This document shows, in pieces, positions 15,923-24,707 of a DNA stretch of 64,000 bases; the first letter of the stretch is position 1, and each line of letters starts with the position of its first letter. Below the pieces are notes generated by a model. The model ran no database searches. It saw only the letters and a program-made list of their open reading frames with translations, and was not told the origin of the DNA. Position numbers and translations under genes: made by a program. Source of the DNA: Streptomyces odontomachi (GTDB lineage: Bacteria > Actinomycetota > Actinomycetes > Streptomycetales > Streptomycetaceae); assembly GCF_024435355.1 (NCBI RefSeq), contig NZ_JAMJWG010000002.1, positions 722,373-786,372 of the forward strand, in the 5' to 3' direction.

Positions 15923-17248
15923 ATGGAGATCCCCCTCTCTCGACGTACCCTCCTCGGCCTGGCCGCCGGTGTGCCTCTTTCCGCGGCCCTCGCGGGCTGC
16001 GGCACGTCCGGTCCCGGCAAGGGCGGCGGTGGCGGCAGTGGAGCCACGTACTGGTACCTGGCCAGCCAGCCCCAGGAAGGCGTCAGGGCCAGGGCGGTGG
16101 AGCGGTTCAACAAGGCCCACCCCAAGGAACAGATCAAGGGCACCGCCTTCCAGAACGACGCGTACAAGACGAAGATCAAGACCGCCCTCGGCGCCGGTCA
16201 GGCGCCCACCATCATCTGGGGCTGGGGCGGCGGCACGCTGCGCACCTATGTGGAGGCGGGCCAGGTCGAGGACCTCACCTCGTGGTTCGACGAGCACGCC
16301 GCGGTCAAGAAGCGGCTGTTCCCGTCCTCGTTCGGCGCTGCGACCGTCGACGGCAAGATCTACGCGATGCCGTGCGAGACCGTGCAGCCGATCGTCCTCT
16401 ACTACAACAAGAAGGTCTTCGACAAGGTAGGTGTGAAACCGCCGGAGTCGTGGGGCGACATCATGGCGCTGGTGCCGAAGTTCAACGCGAAGGGCATAGC
16501 GCCGTTCGCCCTCGGTGGCCAGTCCCGGTGGACCAACATGATGTGGCTGGAGTTCCTGTTCGACCGCATCGGCGGTCCCGAGGTGTTCCAGGCCGTCTTC
16601 GACGGCGAGAAGAACGCCTGGTCCAACCCGGCAGCCATCAACGCGCTGACCAAGGTCCAGGAACTGGTCAAGGCCCACGGGTTCATCAAGGGCTTCTCCT
16701 CGATCACCGCGGACTCCAACGCCGACCAGGCGCTGCTCTACACCGGCAAGGCCGCGATGATGCTGCACGGCGCCTGGTCGTACGGCATCCAGCAGTCGGC
16801 CGGTGGGGACTTCGTCTCCAGCGGCGGTCTTGGTTTCATGACCTTCCCGCCCGTCGAGGGCGGCAAGGGCGATCCGAGCGACACCGTCGGCAACCCCGGC
16901 CAGTACCTGTCCATCTCCTCCAAGGCCAGTGCCGAGGAGAAGAAGATCGCCAAGGACTTCCTCGCGACCGGCGTGCTGGCGGACGCCGAGGTGAAGGACT
17001 GGATCGGCACCGGAGGGGTCCCGATCCGGCTGGGCACGGAGAAGCTGCTGGCCGCCTCCAAGGACGCGGACTTCCTGAAGTTCACCTACGACGTCGCCAG
17101 CAAGGCCAAGTCGTTCGGTCAGTCCTGGGACCAGGCACTCAGCCCGACGGCCGCCGAGACGCTGCTGGACAACATCGCCAAGCTGTTCCAGCTGTCCATC
17201 TCGCCGCAGCAGTTCGCCACCAACCTCAATGCGGTCATCGGCAAATGA
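15923..17248 (+). CDS. CUT1 sugar ABC transporter, solute-binding lipoprotein
   Basis: A 441-residue family-1 extracellular solute-binding protein. The signal has twin arginines (S-R-R-T-L-L-G-L) and a lipobox L-A-G-C near residue 28, so it is probably exported by Tat and anchored by lipid on Cys. Y-W-Y-L-A-S-Q-P and the P-T-I-I-W-G-W-G-G-G segment are typical of oligosaccharide binders. It overlaps the first permease by 4 bases (ATGA). The ATG follows GGAGAA. The divergent LacI gene and an operator 47 bases upstream indicate sugar-inducible expression. Xylobiose or a similar plant oligosaccharide is plausible given the setting but is not shown by the sequence. Confidence 0.9.
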   Translation: MEIPLSRRTLLGLAAGVPLSAALAGCGTSGPGKGGGGGSGATYWYLASQPQEGVRARAVERFNKAHPKEQIKGTAFQNDAYKTKIKTALGAGQAPTIIWGWGGGTLRTYVEAGQVEDLTSWFDEHAAVKKRLFPSSFGAATVDGKIYAMPCETVQPIVLYYNKKVFDKVGVKPPESWGDIMALVPKFNAKGIAPFALGGQSRWTNMMWLEFLFDRIGGPEVFQAVFDGEKNAWSNPAAINALTKVQELVKAHGFIKGFSSITADSNADQALLYTGKAAMMLHGAWSYGIQQSAGGDFVSSGGLGFMTFPPVEGGKGDPSDTVGNPGQYLSISSKASAEEKKIAKDFLATGVLADAEVKDWIGTGGVPIRLGTEKLLAASKDADFLKFTYDVASKAKSFGQSWDQALSPTAAETLLDNIAKLFQLSISPQQFATNLNAVIGK

Positions 17249-18147
17249 GTTCACTCACCGACCATCCGCCACGTCGCGAACCCCGCAGCATCCTGCCGTG
17301 GCTGGCCGTGCCGGCGCTGGTGGTCTTCGTAGGCTTCGCCGTCATCCCGCTCGTCGGTGTCTTCGCGCTGAGCTTCACCACATGGGACGGGATCGGCGCC
17401 ATCCACCCGTCGGGGCTGACCAGTTGGCGTGCGGTCCTCACCAACCCCGGGCTGCCGCACGCCATCTGGGTGACGTTCCTGGTGATGGCCGTGTCCTGGG
17501 CGGTGCAGACTCCGCTGAGCGTTCTGCTCGGCACGTTCCTGGCCGGCCGCCAGCGCTACCGTGCGGTGCTGGGCGTGGTGTACTTCGTCCCGCTGCTGCT
17601 CAGCGCCGCGGCGATCGCGGTCGTGTACAAGGCCCTGCTGGACCCCAATTTCGGGCTCGGTACCGGGCTGGGGATCGGGGCGCTCAGCCAGGACTGGCTG
17701 GGGCGGCCCGGGCTCGCCTTCGGCGTCGTCATCTTCGTCGTCTCCTGGCAGTTCATCCCGTTCCACTCACTGATCTACCAGGGTGGCGTCCAGCAGATTC
17801 CGCAGTCCCTGTACGAGGCCGCGCAGTTGGACGGCGCCGGGCGGATCCGGCAGTTCTTCAGCGTCACGCTGCCCCAGCTGAAATACACCATCATCACCTC
17901 GTCCACGCTGATGGTGGTCGGGTCGCTGACCTTCTTCGACCTCATCTGGGTCCTGACCCAGGGCGGCCCCGGAGACGCCACCCGAGTCCTCGCGCTGGAC
18001 ATGTACAAACGGGGATTCCAGGCCAGCCTGATGGGACCGGCCAGCGCCATCGCGGTCATCCTGGTCCTGGTGGGCCTCGCCCTCGCCCTGCTGCTGCGCC
18101 GGCTCGGCGGCCGGGACGCCGGTGAGAGCCAACTCGAGGGGGCCTGA
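17245..18147 (+). CDS. CUT1 sugar ABC transporter permease (MalF type)
   Basis: A 300-residue inner-membrane protein with about six membrane helices and the cytoplasmic EAA loop (E-A-A-Q-L-D-G-A-G-R-I-R-Q-F-F, near residue 190) that contacts the ATPase. It starts inside the stop codon of the binding-protein gene. The adjacent second permease completes the pore. No ATPase gene is present; actinobacterial CUT1 systems commonly share the ATPase MsiK encoded elsewhere. Confidence 0.92.
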   Translation: MSSLTDHPPRREPRSILPWLAVPALVVFVGFAVIPLVGVFALSFTTWDGIGAIHPSGLTSWRAVLTNPGLPHAIWVTFLVMAVSWAVQTPLSVLLGTFLAGRQRYRAVLGVVYFVPLLLSAAAIAVVYKALLDPNFGLGTGLGIGALSQDWLGRPGLAFGVVIFVVSWQFIPFHSLIYQGGVQQIPQSLYEAAQLDGAGRIRQFFSVTLPQLKYTIITSSTLMVVGSLTFFDLIWVLTQGGPGDATRVLALDMYKRGFQASLMGPASAIAVILVLVGLALALLLRRLGGRDAGESQLEGA

Positions 18148-18148
18148 C

Positions 18149-19045
18149 GTGACCACCACAGTGACCAAGCCCGGGCGACCGCAGAAGGCCACGCCCCGCG
18201 AGCGGCGGCGCCACCCCCGTCCGGCGACCCGCCGGCGCAACTGGCTCGGCGGCCTGGCCGGATGGCTCTGGCTCGTCATCGTCGCCGTACCCCTGTACTG
18301 GACGCTCATCACCAGCTTCAAGCTCCAGAGCAACTACTACGCGAGCAACGCGCTGGTGCCTTCGAGCGACCCCACACTGGAGAACTACCGGCTGGTCATC
18401 GAGTCCGACTTCATCGGCTACCTGGTGAACAGCGTCGTGGTCACCGTCGGCGCTGTGGTGCCGGCGGTCGCGTTCTCCTTCATGGCCGCCTACGCCATCG
18501 TGCGCGGCTGGCGCATACGGGTCCTGCGTACGGTGAACGGGCTGTTCCTGATGGGCCTGGCCATCCCGCTCCAGGCCACGGTGATCCCGATTTACCTGAT
18601 CATCATCAGACTGCATCTGTACGACAGCCTGCTGGCGCTGATCCTCCCGTCGATCGCGTTCGCCATCCCGCTGTCCGTGCTGGTGCTCACCAACTTCATC
18701 CGCGACATACCGAAGGAACTGTTCGACTCCATGCGGGTCGACGGCGCCACCGAGTGGGCGACGTTGTGGCGGCTGGCGGCACCGCTCACCCGGCCGGCCA
18801 TCCTCACCGTGTCCATCTACAACGCACTGACCATCTGGAACGGATTCCTGCTGCCGCTGGTCCTCACCCAGAGCCCTGACCGCCGGACCCTGCCGCTCGC
18901 CCTGTGGAACTTCCAGGGCCCCTACGGGGTCAATGTCCCTGCCGTGCTCGCCGCCGTCATCCTCACCACCCTGCCCATCCTGGTCCTGTACGCGTTCGGC
19001 CGCCGTCAGCTGCTCAGCGGTCTGACCGCCGGATTCAGCAAATGA
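18149..19045 (+). CDS. CUT1 sugar ABC transporter permease (MalG type)
   Basis: A 298-residue membrane protein starting at GTG one base after the previous stop. Its basic N-terminus (residues 1-35) is followed by six helices and an EAA-like loop D-S-M-R-V-D-G-A-T-E-W-A-T-L-W near residue 195. It is the last gene of the operon; a strong hairpin follows 54 bases later. No glycosidase is co-transcribed, unlike many such operons. Confidence 0.92.
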   Translation: MTTTVTKPGRPQKATPRERRRHPRPATRRRNWLGGLAGWLWLVIVAVPLYWTLITSFKLQSNYYASNALVPSSDPTLENYRLVIESDFIGYLVNSVVVTVGAVVPAVAFSFMAAYAIVRGWRIRVLRTVNGLFLMGLAIPLQATVIPIYLIIIRLHLYDSLLALILPSIAFAIPLSVLVLTNFIRDIPKELFDSMRVDGATEWATLWRLAAPLTRPAILTVSIYNALTIWNGFLLPLVLTQSPDRRTLPLALWNFQGPYGVNVPAVLAAVILTTLPILVLYAFGRRQLLSGLTAGFSK

Positions 19046-19098
19046 TCGACGCCTCGCTCGCGCGCGGCGCGGCGAGTGGGGCGAACAGCCGAGGGAAC

Positions 19099-19135
19099 AG
19101 GTGAGGGGCCGTTCGAAGAGAACGGCCCCTCACCT
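19099..19135. terminator. Bidirectional terminator between permease and catalase
   Basis: Perfect 16-bp arms (19099-19114 and 19120-19135) with a GAAGA loop between the convergent ends of the sugar transporter operon and the catalase gene. Confidence 0.88.
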
Positions 19136-19176
19136 GCCACTTCCGAATGCCCTCACCCCAGGGCCAACCGGTCCTG

Positions 19177-20697
19177 TCACGCCTTGTGCTGCATGGAACG
19201 CCGGGCCGGATTGCCCTGTTCCGCGGCCTTGGGGTCCTTCTCGTCGGCCTTGGCGCGGACACCGGCGGCGATGCGCTTGCCGATGGTCTCGTCGATGTGC
19301 GACCAGTACGCGAAGGCGCGCTCGAGGACGGGCTCGCTCACCCCGTTGAGGAGGTGTCCGACGACGTTGTCGACCAGCCGGTCACGGGCGGCGTCATCCA
19401 TGACCTCCCGCACCATGGTGCCGGGCTGCCCCCAGTCGTCGTCCTGTGCGTGGGAGACGTAGGCGGAGCGGGTGATCTCGCCGTCGGCCGTCCAGCTCGG
19501 CGGGGATCCGTGGCGCTCGGTGTCGGCCGCGGGGCCACCCTCGGAGTTGGGGGCGTACACCGGGTCGGTCGTGTTCCGGTAGGCCATCGCCCCGTCCTTG
19601 GAGTACGTGTGGACGTCGACGACGGGGGCGTTCACCGGCAGTTGCTGGTAGTTGCCGCCGATGCGGTGGCGGTGGGCGTCCGCGTAGGAGAACAGCCGGG
19701 CCAGCAGCATGCGGTCCGGGCTCGGCCCGATACCGGGGACGAAGTTGTTGGGCTGGAACGCCGCCTGTTCGATCTGGGCGTGGTTGTCGGTGGGGTTGCG
19801 GTCGAGCGTCATCCGACCGACCGGGATGAGCGGGTAGTCCCCGTGCGGCCACACCTTGGTGAGGTCGAACGGGTTGAAGCGGTATCCGGCGGCCTCCTCG
19901 TACGGCATGACCTGCACGTACAGGGTCCAGCTCGGGTGGTCGCCGTCCCGGATGTGCTCGAAGAGGTCCCGGGTGTGGTAGTCCGTGTCGGCCGCGGCCA
20001 TCTGGTCGGCCTCGTGCTGGCTGAAGAACTCGATGCCCTGGTCGGTCTTGAAGTGGTATTTCACCCAGAACCGCGCACCGTCGGCGTTGATCCACATATA
20101 GGTGTGGGACGTGTAGCCGTTCATGTGGCGCCAGGTACGCGGGATGCCCCGGTCTCCCATGAGCCAGGTGACCTGGTGGGCGGACTCCGGCGAGAGCGTC
20201 CAGAAGTCCCACTGCATGTCGTGGTCGCGCAGGTTGTTGTCGGCGCGGCGCTTCTGGGACCGGATGAAGTGCTGGAACTTCATCGGGTCCTTCACGAAGA
20301 ACACCGGCGTGTTGTTGCCGACCATGTCGTAGTTGCCTTCGCTGGTGTAGAACTTCACCGCGAAGCCGCGCGGGTCACGCCAGGTGTCCGGGCTGCCGCG
20401 CTCGCCGGCCACGGTGGAGAAGCGGGTGACGAGGTCGGTGCGGGCGCCGGGCTGGAACACGGCCGCCTTCGTGTACGCACTGACATCGTGCGTCACCTCG
20501 AAGTAGCCGAAGGCCCCGCTTCCCTTGGCGTGCGGCTGGCGCTCCGGGATCCGCTCCCGGTTGAACTGCGCCATCTGCTCGATGAGATAGGCGTCCTGGA
20601 GCAGGATCGGCCCCCCGGGTCCCACGGTGAGCGAGTGCTCGTCGCTCTCCACCGGGGCGCCGGAATCGGTTGTGGTGGCGGGCCGGATCTCCGTCAT
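19177..20697 (-). CDS. katA: Monofunctional haem catalase
   Basis: A 506-residue clade-3-size catalase that splits hydrogen peroxide. The distal His is His56 ([14 protein letters not shown]), the distal Asn is Asn129 ([13 protein letters not shown]), and the proximal haem Tyr lies in [14 protein letters not shown]. The start at 20697 is preferred because GGAAGG precedes it and homology begins there; an in-frame start 54 bases earlier adds only non-conserved residues. It is monocistronic. The last 20 residues are charged and non-conserved. The cytosolic role in oxidative stress is well established for the family; the gene symbol is by family resemblance only. Confidence 0.95.
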   Translation of the reverse strand: MTEIRPATTTDSGAPVESDEHSLTVGPGGPILLQDAYLIEQMAQFNRERIPERQPHAKGSGAFGYFEVTHDVSAYTKAAVFQPGARTDLVTRFSTVAGERGSPDTWRDPRGFAVKFYTSEGNYDMVGNNTPVFFVKDPMKFQHFIRSQKRRADNNLRDHDMQWDFWTLSPESAHQVTWLMGDRGIPRTWRHMNGYTSHTYMWINADGARFWVKYHFKTDQGIEFFSQHEADQMAAADTDYHTRDLFEHIRDGDHPSWTLYVQVMPYEEAAGYRFNPFDLTKVWPHGDYPLIPVGRMTLDRNPTDNHAQIEQAAFQPNNFVPGIGPSPDRMLLARLFSYADAHRHRIGGNYQQLPVNAPVVDVHTYSKDGAMAYRNTTDPVYAPNSEGGPAADTERHGSPPSWTADGEITRSAYVSHAQDDDWGQPGTMVREVMDDAARDRLVDNVVGHLLNGVSEPVLERAFAYWSHIDETIGKRIAAGVRAKADEKDPKAAEQGNPARRSMQHKA

Positions 20698-20932
20698 GAT
20701 GCTGCCTTCCCGTGGTACGTCCCGCAGTGACGTCGCGTCTCCCCGAGACACGACGTCCAGGTCGGTGCGGCGCGGCAGAGACCGCCACGGCCGACACCTC
20801 GTTTCCCATGGATCGCGTGACCCGGAGGAGGCGGGCTAAACACACGCGCGGCGACCGACCTGCACCAGGCGGGATGGGCCCCGTCGACAAACACCTCGAC
20901 ATCGGTCACGGTCATCGGGGACGCTTCGTGCG

Positions 20933-21439
20933 ATGACCAGAATCGATGACACGCCTCCCGCATGGGACGAGCGCACCCAGCTCACCACGTTTCTCGACTA
21001 CGCACGTGACACCGCCCGCACCAAGTGCGACGGCGTCTCCGCGGAGAACGCCCGCAAGGCGCTCCTGCCGGGTTCGCCGCTGATGACCATGAGCGGAGTG
21101 ATCAACCACCTCCGCTGGGTCGAGTACTACTGGTTCCAGGTGGTCTTCCTCGGCGAGGAGGACAGGGGCCCCTGGACCGAGGAGGACCCCGACCGCGAGA
21201 TGCGTATCGCCGTCGACTTCCCCCTCACCCGGTTGCTCGACGAGTACGCCGAGCAGAGCGCCCGCTACCGCGACCTGGTCGCCGGTAGCGGCCTGGACAT
21301 CCGGGCCAAGCGACCTGTCCGCGAGGACTTGCACGTCGACCTGCGCTGGATCCTGCTGCACCTCACCGAGGAGACCGCCCGCCACAACGGTCACCTGGAC
21401 ATCCTGCGCGAGATGCTCGACGGCACGACCGGCTCCTGA
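20933..21439 (+). CDS. DinB-like protein (DUF664)
   Basis: A 168-residue four-helix-bundle protein of the DinB/YfiT type. Its conserved histidines are in I-N-H-L-R-W-V-E-Y-Y-W-F (near 60) and H-L-T-E-E-T-A-R-H-N-G-H-L-D-I-L-R-E (near 150), the usual metal-binding triad. Some relatives are thiol-dependent S-transferases, including mycothiol-using ones; the substrate here is unknown. It is divergent from the catalase gene, and a perfect terminator follows directly. Confidence 0.85.
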   Translation: MTRIDDTPPAWDERTQLTTFLDYARDTARTKCDGVSAENARKALLPGSPLMTMSGVINHLRWVEYYWFQVVFLGEEDRGPWTEEDPDREMRIAVDFPLTRLLDEYAEQSARYRDLVAGSGLDIRAKRPVREDLHVDLRWILLHLTEETARHNGHLDILREMLDGTTGS

Positions 21440-21440
21440 G

Positions 21441-21482
21441 CGCCGCCCCCGGCCCTGCCCATCGGCAGGGCCGGGGGCGGCG
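21441..21482 (+). terminator. Perfect 19-bp hairpin after the DinB-like gene
   Basis: Arms 21441-21459 and 21464-21482 with a 4-base loop, starting one base after the stop codon. Confidence 0.9.
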
Positions 21483-21639
21483 TCCGCCTCCGTCGCCGGG
21501 CCCTGAGGCCCGAGCCTCATCGGCTCGGACGACCCTTGCGGCACCCACGAGTGCACCATCGCCCTGACGCGTGAGCGAGGGGTTGACCACCGCCGAGTGC
21601 TGCCCTACGTTCCACCTCGGCGACAGAAACTCGAACGAT

Positions 21640-21655
21640 GTTCGATATTTCGAAT
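21640..21655. promoter_or_regulatory. GTTCG-N6-CGAAT palindrome upstream of GH27 gene
   Basis: It reads GTTCG-ATATTT-CGAAT, one mismatch from the GTTCG-N6-CGAAC form found perfect at 32430-32449 and 35588-35603. It lies 40 bases before the GTG start and is preceded by a second small palindrome TCGAAC-GAT-GTTCGA (21631-21645), which overlaps it. Confidence 0.55.
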
Positions 21656-21694
21656 AAGCTGATGTGAAGCCAACTCACGAGTGAGGTCAGTAGC

Positions 21695-23035
21695 GTGATG
21701 ACGATTCTCCGTTGGCGTCATGGCCGACGACACATGCACGTGTTAACCCGGATGCTGCTCCCCTTGACCCTGGCCCTGGCCCTGGCCGGTGCGGTGACGA
21801 TGACCGGACACACCCCCTCACCTGCGGGCGCCGCGGACGCGGGCACCACGACGCAGGTCGCGCCGTTCGAGGCGACCGCATCGGCGACCACGGCTCCGAT
21901 GGGGTGGGCTTCGTGGAACACCTTCGCCGCCAAGATCAACTACAACGTGATCAAGGCGCAGGCGGACGCCATGGCTTCCTCGGGGCTGAAGGACGCCGGA
22001 TACCAGTACGTCAACATCGACGAGGGCTGGTGGCAGGGCACCCGGGACTCCTCCGGAAACATCACGGTCGACACCGGTGAGTGGCCCGGCGGGATGCAAG
22101 CCATCGCCGACTACATCCACAGCAAGGGCCTCAAGGCCGGCATCTACACCGACGCCGGCCGCGACGGCTGCGGCTACTACTACCCGACCGGCCGCCCCGC
22201 CGCCCCCGGTTCCGGCAGCGAGGGCCACTACGACCAGGACTTCCTGAAGTTCTCCCAGTGGGGCTTCGACTTCGTCAAGGTGGACTGGTGCGGCGGCAAC
22301 GCCGAAGGCCTCGACGCCCGCAGCTCCTACCAGGCGATCAGTGACGCGATCACCCGCGCGAGCGCCCAGACCGGCCGCCCGATGGCGCTGTCGGTGTGCA
22401 ACTGGGGCAACCAGAGCCCGTGGGACTGGGCACCGGGCATGTCCACCATGTGGCGCACCAGCCAGGACATCATCTACTACGGCGAGAGCCCCTCCATGGA
22501 CCGCGTCCTGACCAACTTCGACAGCGCCCAGCACCCCGGCGCCCAGAGCCCCGGGCACTACAACGACCCGGACATGCTCATCGTCGGCATGCCCGGCTTC
22601 TCCGCCGCCCAGAACCGCACCCACCTGAGCCTGTGGGCCATTTCCGGCGCCCCGCTGCTGGCCGGCAACGACCTCACCACGATGAGCGCGGAAACCCGCA
22701 CCATCCTGACCAACCGCGAGGTCATCGCCATCGACCAGGACCCCCTGGGCAAGCAGGGCACCAAGGTCGCCGAGGACCACTCCGGCCTCCAGGTCTACAG
22801 CAAGGTCCTGGACGGCACCGGCCGCCGTGCCGTCGTCCTGCTCAACCGCACCGGTTCTGCCGGCAACATCACGGCCCGTTGGTCGGACCTGGGCCTCAGC
22901 GGAACGGCAGCGGTGCGCAACGTCTGGGCCGGCGCCGACGCCGGCAGCTTCACCAGCAGCTACACCACCAACGTGCCCGCGCACGAAGCCGTACTGCTCA
23001 CCGTCACCGCGTCCAGCAGCACGCAGGCCGGCTGA
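21695..23035 (+). CDS. Secreted GH27 alpha-galactosidase-like enzyme
   Basis: A 446-residue secreted glycosidase. A signal peptide (about 1-47) precedes a GH27 (beta/alpha)8 barrel (about 55-350) and a C-terminal beta domain. The nucleophile is Asp197 (F-V-K-V-D-W-C-G-G) and the acid/base is probably Asp258 (M-W-R-T-S-Q-D-I). The family includes alpha-galactosidases and beta-L-arabinopyranosidases, and K-V-D-W-C instead of K-Y-D-N-C leaves the substrate open. There is no CBM13, unlike the second GH27 at 61994. A GTG at 21695 has GAGG 8 bases upstream; ATGs at 21698 and 21734 are alternatives. The signal region has a TTA codon (21743-21745), the rare bldA-dependent leucine codon. Confidence 0.9.
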   Translation: MMTILRWRHGRRHMHVLTRMLLPLTLALALAGAVTMTGHTPSPAGAADAGTTTQVAPFEATASATTAPMGWASWNTFAAKINYNVIKAQADAMASSGLKDAGYQYVNIDEGWWQGTRDSSGNITVDTGEWPGGMQAIADYIHSKGLKAGIYTDAGRDGCGYYYPTGRPAAPGSGSEGHYDQDFLKFSQWGFDFVKVDWCGGNAEGLDARSSYQAISDAITRASAQTGRPMALSVCNWGNQSPWDWAPGMSTMWRTSQDIIYYGESPSMDRVLTNFDSAQHPGAQSPGHYNDPDMLIVGMPGFSAAQNRTHLSLWAISGAPLLAGNDLTTMSAETRTILTNREVIAIDQDPLGKQGTKVAEDHSGLQVYSKVLDGTGRRAVVLLNRTGSAGNITARWSDLGLSGTAAVRNVWAGADAGSFTSSYTTNVPAHEAVLLTVTASSSTQAG

Positions 23036-23073
23036 GGAGGTCGGTAGCCAGGACGTCGCCAACAGCTCGGCGT

Positions 23074-23105
23074 GCCCCGCAGGGTGAGCACTCATCCTGC
23101 GGGGC
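23074..23105 (+). terminator. Hairpin terminator after the GH27 gene
   Basis: Arms 23074-23083 and 23096-23105 are a perfect 10-bp stem with a 12-base loop, 38 bases after the stop. Confidence 0.65.
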
Positions 23106-23219
23106 GCGTATCGAAGGTGCTCCCAGGTGCCCGAGCCGTCTGCGCGACGAACGAGCGCAGCTCAACTCGATGGCGTCCGGAGATGGCGTCCGGAGTGGAT
23201 ATCAGGAAGGCTCGCGCGC

Positions 23220-23480
23220 ATGGTCTCGGTATTGCAGAACGTGGCGATTGACTGCGCGGACGCCTACGGGCTGGCCCGGTTCTGGAGCAGGGTGACCGGC
23301 CGTCCGCTGCATCCGGAGGACAGGCCGGGTGATCCGGAGGTTCAGGTGCTGCTGGCGGAGGGCCCGGTGTTGCACTTCAACCAGGTGCCCGAGGCCAAGA
23401 CGACCAGGAACCGGATCCACCTGTGTCTGCGCCCGGAGACCGGGCGCGAGCAGGAGGTGGAACGACTGACGAGCTTCCGC
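23220..23480 (+). pseudogene. VOC/glyoxalase-like protein, N-terminal remnant
   Basis: The frame from ATG 23220 encodes V-L-Q-N-V-A-I-D-C-A-D-A-Y-G-L-A-R-F-W-S-R-V-T-G, then V-L-H-F-N-Q-V-P-E-A-K-T-T-R-N-R-I-H-L. This matches the first half of glyoxalase-like (VOC) proteins such as the intact one at 31720. After E-V-E-R-L-T the family pattern stops at about 23480, and the frame runs into an unrelated tail ending at 23513. Only about 85 of the expected 140-240 residues remain, so the gene is truncated, probably by a deletion that joined it to another gene's end. Confidence 0.6.
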
Positions 23481-23698
23481 AGAGCGTCTACTACGAGTGG
23501 CAGGCCTATGTGACCGGCCCGGCGATGGGGAACCTGACCATCGACGGGGTGCACCGGCCCGCGCCGCACCACCAACTGCACTGGTTCACCACCGGCGAGC
23601 TCGGCCCGAACTGGTGGGAAGCCCTGTACCTGCACGAGAACGAAGGCCTTCAGTGCCTCGGTGGCGGCGTGTGCCCGCTCCGCTCGATCACCCGCTGA
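23481..23698 (+). pseudogene. C-terminal remnant of an unrecognised gene
   Basis: In a different frame from the VOC remnant, about 72 codons with typical Streptomyces codon use read from P-Q-S-V-Y-Y-E-W-Q-A-Y-V-T-G-P to G-G-G-V-C-P-L-R-S-I-T-R. No start or ribosome-binding site belongs to it. It is Trp- and His-rich (L-H-W-F-T-T-G-E-L-G-P-N-W-W-E-A-L-Y-L-H). I do not recognise the family. Its position right after the VOC fragment suggests one deletion created both remnants. Confidence 0.45.
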
Positions 23699-23773
23699 GC
23701 AACAGCACATGATCAGCGGTGCGGGCGGCCTCCCAACCCGCGGTGTTCCTGGCGACGGGGACCGGCATCCGGG

Positions 23774-24532
23774 ATGCTGGTCGCCATGGATGAGGTCGAG
23801 CTCGTCGTCGCCCATTCCGAGCGCGCGACCTTGCGCGTCGGCGACATGTTCCTGAAAGTGGACGCCGATCAGGCGCGTATCGACGTCGAGGTCGAGGCGA
23901 TGGCCCTGGCGCCGGTCCCGACCCCGGAGATCCTGTGGCGCAAGCCGCACGTGCTCGCGGTCGCCGCGCTCCCGGGCACGGCGCTCGGTCGCCTCGGCGA
24001 GCCGAGGACCGCGCCGCCGGCGGCGTGGGCCAACACGGGTGCCGCCATCCGGAAGATGCACGACGCGCCGCTGCCGGCCTGGCTCGGCCAGGCCGGCCGC
24101 GGCCGCGACGAGTTGGCGGCGGAGCTCGACGGCGAGTGTGAGTGGCTGGTGGCGAACGGCGTCCTGCCCGCCGACCTGGTCTCCCGTAACCGTCAGATCG
24201 CCGAGGCCGCGCTGGCGCCGTGGACTCCGGTGTTCACGCACGGCGACCTACAGATCGCTCACGTGTTCGTCGACGGCGACGAGGTCACCGGCATCATCGA
24301 CTGGTCCGAGGCGGGCCAGGGTGCTGCCCTGTTCGACCTCGCCACCTTGACGCTCGGACACGAGGAGCGCCTCGTCGACGTCGTCGCCGGCTATGGCGCC
24401 GACGTCGACCTCGACGCGATCCGCGCATGGTGGTCGTTGCGAAGCCTGCTGATAGTCCGCTGGCTGACCGAGCACGGCTTCGACCCCTTCGCGCCGGGCT
24501 GCGAGGTGGATGTGCTGAAAGCCGGGATGTGA
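23774..24532 (+). CDS. Aminoglycoside phosphotransferase (APH) family kinase-like protein
   Basis: About 250 residues with the small-molecule kinase fold. The Brenner motif is H-G-D-L-Q-I-A-H-V-F-V (about 156-166), with His replacing the usual Asn, followed by the metal-binding I-I-D-W-S-E-A-G-Q-G (about 174-183). The N-lobe is shortened (V-G-D-M-F-L-K-V-D holds the ATP-binding Lys). Such proteins phosphorylate antibiotics, sugars or amino alcohols; the substrate here is unknown. The ATG at 23774 or the one at 23786 may be used, as neither has a strong ribosome-binding site. It converges on the GH92 gene. Confidence 0.8.
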   Translation: MLVAMDEVELVVAHSERATLRVGDMFLKVDADQARIDVEVEAMALAPVPTPEILWRKPHVLAVAALPGTALGRLGEPRTAPPAAWANTGAAIRKMHDAPLPAWLGQAGRGRDELAAELDGECEWLVANGVLPADLVSRNRQIAEAALAPWTPVFTHGDLQIAHVFVDGDEVTGIIDWSEAGQGAALFDLATLTLGHEERLVDVVAGYGADVDLDAIRAWWSLRSLLIVRWLTEHGFDPFAPGCEVDVLKAGM

Positions 24533-24615
24533 GGCTGCTCGGGCCCAGCTGCTGCGCGCATGCGTTCTGACGCATCGAGCCAACCATCGCTCTGCACCCG
24601 CCCGTGTACCGATCG

Positions 24616-24666
24616 ACGGGAGGCCCGGTGCCGGTGGGCAGTGCCGGTGGGCACCGGGCCTCCCGT
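24616..24666. terminator. Bidirectional terminator between APH-like and GH92 genes
   Basis: Perfect 17-bp arms (24616-24632 and 24650-24666) with a 17-base loop between convergent genes. Confidence 0.85.
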
Positions 24667-24707
24667 TCGATCGCTGCGAACCCGCGTGGCAGGGGCGATT
24701 GCGACGG

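Noticed and set aside
15923..19045. Naming the transporter as a xylobiose (bxl) system
   Set aside because: No beta-xylosidase gene is attached and binding-protein sequence alone does not fix the sugar.
19147..20730. Plus-strand open frame of over 500 codons
   Set aside because: Mirror of the catalase gene caused by high G/C at third positions; no domain features or proper start.
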